Origin: Tieghemiomyces parasiticus | Lineage: Eukaryota; Kickxellomycota; Dimargaritomycetes; Dimargaritales; Dimargaritaceae | NCBI GenBank assembly: GCA_027575765.1 | Contig: JANBPT010000063.1 | Location: 1 to 64,000 of the forward strand | Length of the DNA: 64,000 bases | Direction: 5' to 3' | Shown here: positions 53,401-62,233 of the stretch, in pieces | How positions within the stretch are numbered: the first letter of the stretch is position 1 | How the letters are laid out: each line of letters starts with the position of its first letter | Notes under the pieces: generated by a model | What the model was told of the DNA's origin: nothing | Seen by the model: the letters and a program-made list of their open reading frames with translations, nothing else | The model's database searches: none | Program-made: the position numbers and the translations under genes

Positions 53401-55285
53401 AGAACCGCAGGACGATGAATACGCGGATACGTACCAGCTTGCGATCGTCGTCGTCTCCGCGGGTAGCCCACGTGAAGCGCAGGAATAGTAGACGACACAG
53501 GTCGCGCGCAGACAGAAATTCACGGTAGGTCAGGAAGAAATCCGACAGGTAGGCGTAGTCCACTTCAGTGGTCAATTTGGAGATGAGTCGTTCTACGGCG
53601 GCGGCCATGAGGAGCGGCGGCGCCGGGGGTGCGAGCGGGTCCGAATGGGCCAGGTTGGCCTCCGCTGGCGGGATAAGGGTCAACCGGTGGTGGCGTGCGG
53701 GAGTCCGGGCAGCGATGCGGGGGGCGGCTAGGGTTGGGTCGCCGGGGGTCATCACCCGCTGGCGAAGTTGACCCAGGACGGAGGGGCGGCGTACGGGGGC
53801 GATTCGGTACACCAGGGGTCGGTCCCGGATCTGGCCGGGGGCCCGTAGACCCGACCAGACCACCACACTGCGATCGTGGTCGTCAACCACGCGGTCAAAT
53901 ACGGTGGGATCTTCCCACTCGATGGTGGGGGCCGTGCGGGTCGGGGGCGTTTCGACAGTCCCCGCGGTCACGACCGTGGATCCGTCGGTCGCGGTGAGAC
54001 CGGTCGGGGATGAGACTGGACTCCGGCCGGCCAGAGTCGGAATCTCGTCCATGGATAGATCTAGCTTGGACCGAAGGGAGATTCGGTGGGATACTCCCAG
54101 CCGAAGGCGGGGACCGGCGGTTAATTTAATCTGATTGAAGCGGCCACGTGAGCTGTGACGTCGGACCGAACTGATGGAAGATCGCTTTAACCAACGAGGA
54201 GATGCCGGTAGGTGGGGTGACCCTGCGGGGGAATCCGGCGGGAGGAGTGGAGTGAGAGGTAACCGGCTGAGGGACAGGCGGTCCACGGACCGACGCGAGA
54301 GGCGCGGAGCCAGCCGGCGCAGGCGCGGTGGGCCGTGATCTGCCCCACCTTCGTGGAGGCCCAGGGCATCGTTGAAGATGTTTTTCTTGTCCCAACCAAG
54401 CACCAGGGCCATGCGCTGGTACTCTGCGCTGTGTGGCACCACGTAGGAGAGGACTCGCCGCCGGTGGCTGAGAGACCGCCCGGGCACGGTACGGGCCAGC
54501 AGGCCGGGGTGCTGCGGCGGTAAGATGTTCAGGGATAATGACTTCTTGCTGGCCTCCGACGGACGTCGGCTGCGGGTGACCTGGGCCGTAGAGGACCCTC
54601 CGGGGGCCGGGAAGTCAAACTCGGGGCTGGATTCTGGGGAAGGAGAGGGGGCCGGTTGACCGAGGGCCGGGGTGCCAGCGCCGGACCCGGCTGGCGCTGT
54701 ATATTGGCCTGGCGAACCGTGGGCCTTGGGAGGTGAGGCGACCGGCTGCCCGGGGGGCGACGCGATAGCGGGCTTGCCAAAGGCGGCGGCGGCGGCACTG
54801 ACCAGGGACTGCGGAGAGAAGGGACGTGGGGATGAACTGGCAGCGCCCGTACTAGGAGGTAGAGGGGACGCGGTGGGTGTAGGTGGTAAGCGGCGGTCAG
54901 GAGAGCCGGCCGTTTGCAGCACTGCAGGGGGCGAACTACGCAGCGCAGGACCAGTCAGGGTGAGGGTGAGGCGCGGGGGTGTTACCGTTTCCTTGGCTGG
55001 CGCGGGCCGCGTTGCTCGGGTGGGTGGGGAGTGCGATGCGGGGCGGTTAGCGGTGGGGGGTGAGGCAGCGCTATGGTGGGCAAGTTCGGAGGCCAGGCTG
55101 AGTGGGTACGGGGATGGGCTCGGCGGTCGCACCGACGGACTAGCACCGGGCGAGCCGAGGTCCAGGCAAGGCGTGTCGCTCGAGGCGAATGCCGACAGAA
55201 GCTCTGATAACTCCGAGTCCTGCGCCAGGCAAAAAGCGGATTCGTTTGCCAGGTCAGCCGGGCTGTCCAGCAGTCCGGGCGGCAT
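50429..55285 (-). CDS. CDC25-type Ras-family guanine nucleotide exchange factor
   Basis: A 1,618-residue intronless protein. The N-terminal ~500 residues are Ser/Pro/Ala-rich with scattered basic patches and a conserved-looking island (YQRMALVLGWDKKNIFNDAL). RasGEF_N (REM) domain from about residue 560: VERLISKLTTEVDYAYLSDF, FFLTYREFLSARDLCRLLF, VFIVLRFWLRNYF. A second disordered region follows. The catalytic CDC25 domain starts near 1,200: SEHVARQLCIMECEALQHV, WQDLIELRWQKKK, FDRMSQWVVTVIVS, FIRIALKCYYHANFSTLMQI, GCVPFLGLFLSDLVMN, ending RYPFTKNSVLYSLL. Such proteins load GTP on Ras, Rap/Bud or Rheb-type GTPases; the overall layout recalls Lte1/Bud5-like fungal GEFs, but the target is not determined. 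Oddities are a Cys-rich insertion in the catalytic domain (codons 50990-51037) and a poly-Thr run from a GTA-type repeat near 50736-50755. Start ATG 55283-55285; the upstream open frame has only a GTG. Confidence 0.93.
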   Translation of the reverse strand: MPPGLLDSPADLANESAFCLAQDSELSELLSAFASSDTPCLDLGSPGASPSVRPPSPSPYPLSLASELAHHSAASPPTANRPASHSPPTRATRPAPAKETVTPPRLTLTLTGPALRSSPPAVLQTAGSPDRRLPPTPTASPLPPSTGAASSSPRPFSPQSLVSAAAAAFGKPAIASPPGQPVASPPKAHGSPGQYTAPAGSGAGTPALGQPAPSPSPESSPEFDFPAPGGSSTAQVTRSRRPSEASKKSLSLNILPPQHPGLLARTVPGRSLSHRRRVLSYVVPHSAEYQRMALVLGWDKKNIFNDALGLHEGGADHGPPRLRRLAPRLSRRSVDRLSLSRLPLTPLLPPDSPAGSPHLPASPRWLKRSSISSVRRHSSRGRFNQIKLTAGPRLRLGVSHRISLRSKLDLSMDEIPTLAGRSPVSSPTGLTATDGSTVVTAGTVETPPTRTAPTIEWEDPTVFDRVVDDHDRSVVVWSGLRAPGQIRDRPLVYRIAPVRRPSVLGQLRQRVMTPGDPTLAAPRIAARTPARHHRLTLIPPAEANLAHSDPLAPPAPPLLMAAAVERLISKLTTEVDYAYLSDFFLTYREFLSARDLCRLLFLRFTWATRGDDDDRKLVRIRVFIVLRFWLRNYFLMDFAHSQELRHCFTRHLLEIATSPACHGSAREARMLIELEKIMQELATIHFRDLRVRCQTPILFPSMPIPPQPHMGSIRGRSGASDSPRSPDSVSTSDLEAYTWGLYFSQLGSVLGDAEIALSPRGESGLSPTASTGPSTSHRSYLDMFSRLQTFPAQLRRMSRRSDAGETGPPALPLGMAMAPSNSSPSTVPASKVPAAPLRIDTTPSQLQAAGLQRIRQNSLRSKRLASCYCKQKHTLPFYTVAHGDATDIMGSLGASVATNRTMGPPMGLRGRADYASQIQPFPQPSTSGNANDCATKPATLEHYHSNPFDIHFFSRHQPLSPFRARESSFPKRLQYIILGRRTARQRAQRIMRQTALYYGRQRFLAACLERFQGADESDRASVIYPGDRHGVSQQPPAIWEDETMLIGPGAAGNMSRRQTITPARFSVTSSHRVSFHPTVTRAPVASIQHYQIGATGATTAPLTGRGSTLTATVLAGTVQGSTALSPLPPSAAGLDYRSTAAKHRASDDTTTSASTSSSTASVDVLATSLAPHPSAPRNWPTGQPLPSYYAGPTPWEDPQRPFILYFRSEHVARQLCIMECEALQHVRWQDLIELRWQKKKVRGGVGLGVGSCAETTESRSSSGSSGRSTGPSTDGTGRSSAATASTNPPTGPRNQRSGSMRSTAPEAECGVSRVIQRFDRMSQWVVTVIVSTVDAPGRVLVMEKFIRIALKCYYHANFSTLMQILFALQSSPVARLKQTWELLGDYEYEVFQYLRNFACPARNWKNLRDATKVMLECGCGSELGEMRICPTCSRASLTIENSPATVTEVYERYQIGGCVPFLGLFLSDLVMNAELPTYVKPRPASQMSRSTAGDCSRGGGGDLFHHLETTTTTTTTTTPSTTTTAPLTSSPLNPRKSTSSTSGSSSSASATATASNSQLVNFHKFRTTAGIIKRLIAFQTILTHRYPFTKNSVLYSLLSDQLEVWDERRVMEQSRELE

Positions 55286-57303
55286 TGTTGAAATTACGGT
55301 CACGGGAGAACGAGGGGCGGGGTTCGGTAATGAAGGTGGCCGTGGGCAGTGAATGCAATAGCGAGGGAAACTTCTGACCAGCAGTAAGCGAGCGTTGGGA
55401 TGAGTGAGATGGGATGGAATGACGAAACGGACGGGGACGGCAAAGAGGCTCGGGGTCGACCTTGTCAAGCAGGCGAACGGGTGCGAACGGAGGGAGGCGG
55501 GGGCCGTATTTGGCACTGGTCTCGGACTAAAGGAAAGTATGAAGGTACGGACGGGTAGCGTTGAGCCGGCTTGGATAGGGGCGGGCTAAAGGCTGGACAT
55601 CCAGATGCGAAGGGTCGGGGACGGGTGCCAAGGAAGAAGGGGCCACCGGGGCGTTCCTCGGTTGGACCAATGGAGATGCACGTGCGGAGTCCGAAGGCGG
55701 GAGTGGAGGAGTTTGGAAACCCGCGGAAGAGGGCCGCTGAGTGTTGAGCATGGATTGGCGCCGGTTGTAAGTGGAGAAGCCGTTATGGCCTCTTCGCCAT
55801 CAAAATAATACAAATACAGAGTTTGTGGAGGTGCAACAGTCGGCGGCGGCAGGGGGCAGGATGACAAATAAGGGCCCGGGCACCTATACTGAATAGGTCG
55901 GACGCTGTGGAAGCGATGGGAGGGCCACGTAGCGCAGAGGACGGATGGAGGACTAGCTCAGGCGACAGTTCAAGTTGCGACGGCCGGATAATCAATACGC
56001 CAGCGAGCTGTGGGTAAAGACAGAGGAGTCGTTGACGGTAATATCGTGGCTGGTCGAACGCCCCGGCGCGTCCTCGACCGGACAGGAGGGGCAGCGCTCG
56101 CCGACCAAGCCACGTCACTCGTAGGCCCTGGCGAACATCCCCAGAGACCATCCGCCCTTTCCACACCCCTGTCAAAGTGCGGGGCAGCTCATTGCTCGTC
56201 CGCGTCCCTACGGCCAGCGTAGCTGCCAACCTTGCGATGATGCTGTTACGAAGGGACAGGTATATTGCCGAGATGATTGGTGCGCCACTCGCGAAGTGTC
56301 CCGCAGGAATGGAAGAGCCAGGGTTTTTTGAAGGGGTGGAGGTGGATCGGGCTCTCCTAATAGTCAAACCCAGCCTGATTGGCACTCTCCCACCCGGCGT
56401 TCGTTGAGCAATCCTTACATGAGGGCACATACAGCACAACGGTCCTGCCACTCGGTCACCATAGTCACCCAAAAGCAAACCTTAGGTCGCCGGTCAGGGG
56501 AAGGATCGCCCGCCGTTGGGAAGAGTGGGGGTGGTTGTAAGAGTGGCACAGCCCAGCCCCGCGACCTGGCGACCGGGGTTAAACGACTGGTGTGCTTTCC
56601 GCATACCATTGCGGTAGCCGCTTCGGTCATCGCACTGCAAACGGACCGCCAATAAAAGGTGCAATCAGTCCTGCAAAGGCCCGCTCACTAGTGCTCGTTC
56701 TTACGGTGCCCCGTGGTCCCGTCATGGTGTATTATTCTGTACAATGCCAGTCGACCAGCCTGTTTGAATCTGACCATTGAAACCAATGTAGAGGAGGTCC
56801 TAATCCTACTGCTCCACCTCCTTTGGCCATGAGCAGCCTTCCAGCACTGCGCTCTTCTAGATACGGCAGTTTGGCTGAATATTCCTAAAGCGAGTTAGCC
56901 CAGGACTCGTTAGGCTTAACCTGCTCGGAATTAATATGTTGTTTCCTTGCCGATTGATGGCTAACTTGTCGTTCTAATCAACACCCCCCCCTTTAGATGC
57001 CCCCATCCGGTTTTAGCAATGGGCGTAGGCTGGGCGCAGCGTCACGATATACCTTGTGGTTCAAAAGTGCCACACAAGGCCTTCTGATACCTTGGGCCCT
57101 TCAATACGCCGTCGCACCATTGCCGCCGACCGCTACTGACACAACCCACCTAGCCACCGGGTTGTCATGATCACACGCTGGTCGAGTTGTTCGTCGCCTT
57201 ACTTTTCCCCCTTCACATTACCTCCCGATCCCCCACGTATCTGCGTTCCAGCTCTAAGCTCCTTGTCCTTCCATTCCCTCCTTAACCTTCATGGTTTGTA
57301 ACA
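55286..57303. other. 2-kb intergenic region, no supported gene
   Basis: Ras GEF promoter side and upstream side of the small membrane-protein gene. A 231-codon minus frame (55783-56478) is Arg/Ser/Pro-rich without motifs. Pyrimidine-rich DNA (57203-57290) precedes the next ATG. Confidence 0.4.
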
Positions 57304-57546
57304 ATGATTAACTCTGTATCGATCCGACAGAATGCTATTCCAATCCTAGTGGCTTTCGCCACGGGAATCGCCAGCGGAGTCTACATTTGGAAGCCCTATC
57401 TCAAGGCGCTCCCAACAGACCCCTCAGCGCCATCTAGCGATCCTTTCGCCCGCGAGATCCCGCCAGCTACTACCGCCAAACCGCACGGTGATTCCACCAG
57501 TGAGACCTTGCCTTCGGCAGCCGCATCGCAGAAAGGGCAGGTGTAG
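57304..57546 (+). CDS. Small single-span membrane protein, 80 residues, unknown
   Basis: Begins MINSVSIRQNAIPILVAFA, with one hydrophobic N-terminal span (about 11-28) containing small-residue spacing (FATGIASGVYIW), then KPYLKAL and a Pro/Ser/Thr/Ala-rich disordered tail. The ATG has an A at -3 (AACAATG) and follows a pyrimidine-rich leader, as expected of a real fungal start. The layout recalls tiny fungal mitochondrial or ER membrane proteins of the Ecm19-like kind, but similarity is too short to name it. Chance frames this long are common, so the case rests on the clean span and start context. Confidence 0.45.
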   Translation: MINSVSIRQNAIPILVAFATGIASGVYIWKPYLKALPTDPSAPSSDPFAREIPPATTAKPHGDSTSETLPSAAASQKGQV

Positions 57547-58751
57547 TTAATCGAGCTTGACTTCAGCCAGGTCTCGTTGTACACCATCGAATAACACGTT
57601 ACCGCCTCAATGAACTCCGTAAGGAAATTCCGCATTTCGTTAACCCATAGGGTGCCACCAAGCCCTGCTGATGCTCTCCGTGAAACTTTAGACGGCCTGT
57701 CCGGGCCATTTCATCTGCAAGGCCTCTGATTTTATTATTGATACAATCCCTTTTGGTACGGGTCTAAATTTTACCCTCCCAGGGCCAGGCTGACGCTCCC
57801 GCTTAAAAAGGGTGGCTTTAGAAAGGACAGGTTTTCATAAAAAAGGAGCCCCGCATGCGCACAGAACAAGCCGGGCTGCTCATCGGTTGAACCTGAAGGA
57901 CATTAGCCTCTAGCACTATATCCAGTACAGAGAACACACCTGCTAGACTTGTCAGTACAAAGTTATTTAGCATTTGTCCCGCTACAAAGCAGTCCATGGG
58001 TTTCTCAATGTAACTCCACTGCTTCGTAAAATCTTCGTCGCCAGATGGAAGCTAAAGTACCGGGTGGTCGTACCCGAAAGGGATATCACGCCAAGCCGCG
58101 AGATGTGTACCCCTGCCGACTGGGCCACTTCCCTCTCCTGCATAGACTACACCGCTTTTTGCGTTCTCTTGATTCCTTTATTCCACTCTTTTCCACCATT
58201 TACACCCTGACCTCCTACTAAAGGTCACCGGACCAGGGACCTGCCAAGGGCGCTGTCGCGCTTCAACACAGTGGAAACGTTGATACCTTTTATTAATGTG
58301 AATAAACGCCAGTTATTTATAATGAGACGTCAGCTGGCATTCCTTGGTTTCCAACCGAGCGGGAACTTTGCGTTGGGGCAAGGTCGCGGTTTAGCGGAGT
58401 CAATGTCGTGTTCAGTTGGTGATAAACCTCAGGGTGGACGCAGTTACCGATAAAGTATTGTACTGCGCTTAAACCACTTGCGGGTAAACCTATTCCCAGC
58501 TCAGGTTCCTGATTAAGTGGTGTGCTGAGACACAACAGCGCCCTTCTTCGGTCCAATAACTACCCAATGTACTAACTACTATCGCTTTATAAGCCGCGCA
58601 CAGCGCCATCAACGCAAAGGACCATCAACACTTTTCCACGCTTGCTGCCTTTATTTTCTTAATAAGCTTCTTATCTGGTATTTCACCCACCACTCAGGTT
58701 CTGGCGATTTGTCGTACGTAGCTCTCTCTACTCTCCGTAACCTCTGCCGCC
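57547..58751. other. Intergenic, no gene seen
   Basis: Short frames on both strands (for example 57974-58210, 58317-58556) without motifs. Promoter side of the O-methyltransferase gene. Confidence 0.4.
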
Positions 58752-59762
58752 ATGCGCCCGCTATTCCGACCATTCGCTTTACAAACACGCCTCCGCCCCA
58801 GCGTGGCAATCGGCCGCGACCGGCGGGTCTTTCTTTCCACCCAGGCTCTGCTGCGGCGCCAATTCATAAAAGAGGAGGAATTCAGCTCAGGCGATTCCGG
58901 TGCCAATCGGGCCCTGGCCCAGGAGCTACTCACCGAGGCCTACTGTTGGGACCATAGCTCGCCAAACACTGGGCATTCGCAATTGGTCCTAGATGCCGAC
59001 CCCACAGCTGACATCACACTGACCCCAACGACGCCCTTTCCGGCGGGGATCGACCCCACCCTGACCTACCTGGACACCATCCGCCAGGATAGTCAGCGTG
59101 AGTTCCCGGAGACGGCCTTCATGATGGTATCTCCGCAGTCTGGTCTCGCGTGCTACTGGCTGATCACCCTGACCAAGGCGCGTCGGATCCTAGAGCTCGG
59201 CAGCCTTAACGGCTACTCCACCTTCTGGTTGGCAGAGGCCCTGAAGCGCAATTGTCGCGAGGCGGGCCTAGCCAAACCGCCGTCCCCCGTTGTGGCCTGT
59301 GAATTGCGGAAGGAGTTTGCCCAATCTATCGAGCGCCAAGTGACCAAGTATAACATGCAAGACTGGCTGGAAGTGCGCCAGGGTCCGGCTTTGGATACCC
59401 TGCGGGCCATTCCGGCCGGCACCCAATTCGACTTCATATTTCTGGATGCCAACAAGAATGACTACATCAATTACTACGAACAGATATTGGCGCAAGACTT
59501 GCTGGCCCCCGGTGGGGTCTTGGCTGTCGATAACGTGCTCTTCTACGATGCCGTTTACACTAAATACCCGCCCGTGCAAAAGGTTTACCAGCAACTGGCC
59601 AAGGATCAAGGGTTGGTAAGCCTGCCACCGCATAAAGGCCTCCCGAACCACAACCCCCCCAAGTATCTGTATGATTTCAACGCCCACGTTGCCCAGGATC
59701 CCCGCACCGAGCAAATCGTCCTGCCGCTGTTTGACGGACTGACCCTGATTCGTCGCAAGTAA
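58752..59762 (+). CDS. Class I SAM-dependent O-methyltransferase (caffeoyl-CoA/catechol OMT-like, family 3)
   Basis: A 336-residue protein. The first ~45 residues are Arg-rich without acidic residues (RPLFRPFALQTRLRPSVAIG, RRVFLSTQALLRRQFIK), a plausible mitochondrial presequence. The catalytic core has SAM motif I (RRILELGSLNGYSTFWLA, near 145-162), the acidic residue in VACELRKEF, metal-binding D232 in FDFIFLDANKNDY, and D260/N261 in LLAPGGVLAVDNVLF, the divalent-cation site of this family. It ends with LPLFDGLTLIRRK, the usual terminal strand. These enzymes methylate hydroxyl groups of catechol-like or related small molecules using Mg2+ or similar; the substrate is unknown. Single exon; ATG 58752-58754 in a good context (CGCCATG). 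Confidence 0.92.
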   Translation: MRPLFRPFALQTRLRPSVAIGRDRRVFLSTQALLRRQFIKEEEFSSGDSGANRALAQELLTEAYCWDHSSPNTGHSQLVLDADPTADITLTPTTPFPAGIDPTLTYLDTIRQDSQREFPETAFMMVSPQSGLACYWLITLTKARRILELGSLNGYSTFWLAEALKRNCREAGLAKPPSPVVACELRKEFAQSIERQVTKYNMQDWLEVRQGPALDTLRAIPAGTQFDFIFLDANKNDYINYYEQILAQDLLAPGGVLAVDNVLFYDAVYTKYPPVQKVYQQLAKDQGLVSLPPHKGLPNHNPPKYLYDFNAHVAQDPRTEQIVLPLFDGLTLIRRK

Positions 59763-62233
59763 TCCTTATGCCAAGTGGCGTTCCTCTGCCTATCATTCCC
59801 CGCGGTCGAAACTCCGGGGTAATCTACTCTCAATTTTACTTGGCGTCGTTGAGTTCGCTCTCCGATCTTTCCCTGCTTAGCTATCCAACCTTTGTATAAC
59901 CCCTAATTTTAACCAATTTGCGCGGATAGTCTGCATTACTGACAATACTAAGGGGCTCAAATATAATAGTATTACGTGACCATGCAATGTACTGTGATGG
60001 GGTCGCGATCTGTGGTAAGTTGGGAGTCCTCAGAATACATCGCTCCAATTTTAACGCTGCATGGTTATGACTGTATCCCGCTCCAACTTGTCTAGCCGGA
60101 CAGAAGTATATCCTGTATAAAAGACAATTGCTGAACCCAATGTATTCTGAAGGATAACAGCAGGGTCCATGCATCACCACGGGTACACATTCTTACCCAT
60201 TGGAGTTTGGCCTCCCCTATTACAACTGACTTCCCCGGACAGTAATGCAGGATTCTAAAGGATTGGCGTTGGTGACGAGAAGGAGAGGATAACCAAAGTT
60301 GTACAACTCCTTTGTGGTGCCTCCAAAGGGACTAGTGGGCGTGGAGGTCGTAACAGGCACAATTGGCGCTTCAGCGGAGCTTGCAGTAAGGAATGCGTAC
60401 GATGGAGGTTCAGATGGTATGGGTAGGGGTTTGGACAGAGAGGGAATGAGCGTGGCAGAGTATTTATTGAGGTAAAGAGTAGGAGTAAGGACCACCCGTA
60501 GGTGGCGAGTGCTAAGCGCTGTCAAGCAATACAAAGTGTACGTGGCAAAACGGAGGCCGAGTTCATCGAGGCGAACTCAGTGGTTCATATAGCAAGTTCG
60601 GGCTGCAAGGTGTCATGGTTCAGAAGTAGTTCTTGAAGGCAAAAAGTCTCATAAGCTCGTGTATTCGTAGTGTGAGTTCGGGCTGAGATGTATAGAAGAG
60701 TCCTGCAAGCCAGACAGCTGGTTGCAGGGCGGCGTGCTGGTGTCGGAGCTGCAAGCGGTGCCGGCCTGCACTAGCCTAATGTGGTCTTTAGGCACCACAT
60801 CCCTGTTCACTTTCCGCCGTGAACAGAGTGACGGTCTGTTTCTCACATGTGACCCACATGGGCATTGTGGTCGTACAAACCAGCAGTCAAAGAGTTGGTC
60901 CATGACCTCGATTAAAAGACACCTTCGGGTCGGACTGGGCAGGTTACTGACAGCCGAATTGGGAAGCTGGCCGAGTACTAACTTCTGAGCCGAGGATACC
61001 GTCTATAGCTATTCTGACATCAAGAGCCCACTCAATCTCCAGCGGCTTATCACTTATTCGTAGCCGTCATCTATAGTTGCTTTTCTTTCTTTTTCTAACG
61101 ACCGTTTCAGTGTGTTCACCTTCGGATTATTATTCAACTAACCTGACTAATCGGTGCTCCTATCTATTTGCACCCTTCAGCTTAAATCCTTTATGTGCAC
61201 CCTCTCTCGAACGTTCCACAAGGGTCACTTCTCTACCACTATTCATAATCATTCAGCTAACTGTTAGCTAGCCAATTGACTGACAAGGACCTGGTAATTA
61301 CTATACACCCTTATCATTGAGAAGGCGGTGGTTGAAGATGTCACTATAAATCATCCTCATCCACAGCTGCAACTTGATTCTGAAAATTGAAACATCTGAT
61401 GCCTTTCGTACCTACTTGCCGCAGCAAAGTGGTAAGGGGTAACCTGGAAATCAGAGCATAGCGTAAACACGAATCGTAAACGGACAGTTGTAGAGTAGGA
61501 TGCCGTATACTTACAGAGAGGTCCTTCAAGGGACCTCGCTGAATACCAAATGGTTGCATGAGTGTTGTGGTGTCTGAAAGACAACACCTTGGCAAGCGTC
61601 GAAACCAGCCAAGGCCCATCTATTAGAAATTTGATGGATGAGTAGCGCACGAAATGACTTGGGTGACCCAGAATTTTATTCAAGGTTAAGAGTGTGAGAA
61701 GACTGTTTCTATAGTAGATGGCAGGTCGGTCTGTCCTCGCCTCTCTCGTTGAAATGTCAAGCCTGCCATTACCCCAAGCGGTATCCGGATACCGAGACTT
61801 GGGTCTAGATGAGAACCACTACCCATCAGTAGCGCTATACCCCTAATGGTGAGCATGTATGTCCTTTACAACACTATGCTCGACGCCCCTGTAACTCAGA
61901 TTGGGTGGATTCCCCCGTTATATTTACCCTCTTCGGTACGACTCCCCTAGCACATAAACCCGCGACTCAATCTCAGTATATTATGCTCTGGTCGTTAAAA
62001 ATAGAATCATTCACGATATAACATTTATTGCAACATGATGGCGCAGTGACATGACCGGCATTCTCCTATAACTAGGAAACATGACTAGGCACAGACAAAC
62101 AGGCAGGGAAGAGTGAGTATTACAAATGCAAGCCCAAATAGAGAGGGGGCTACAGTGAGACGGGCGGTGCAATTCCAACTCCGCGGCTAGACAGAAGCTA
62201 TCGACGGGAAGCCACAAACACACACACACACAC
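59763..62233. other. 2.5-kb intergenic region; one possible small spliced frame
   Basis: Mostly short unconvincing frames. On the minus strand, ATG 61617-61619 opens a frame that reaches a strong donor (GTAAGTAT, intron 61514-61444, 71 bases, TTTCCAG acceptor) and continues in frame to a stop at 61357, giving about 63 residues. No family was recognised. A minus frame at 60220-60534 starts with TTG and is not supported. Confidence 0.3.
62219..62233. repeat. CA dinucleotide microsatellite
   Basis: About seven CA units lie immediately 3' of the stop codon of the coiled-coil gene (stop at 62234-62236, minus strand), so inside its 3' UTR. Confidence 0.8.

Noticed and set aside
55783..56478. 231-codon minus-strand frame upstream of the Ras GEF
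   Set aside because: Composition dominated by Arg, Ser, Pro and Leu with no family features; likely promoter-region noise.
60220..60534. 104-codon minus frame
   Set aside because: Begins with TTG, no family features and no convincing splice acceptor to an upstream exon.
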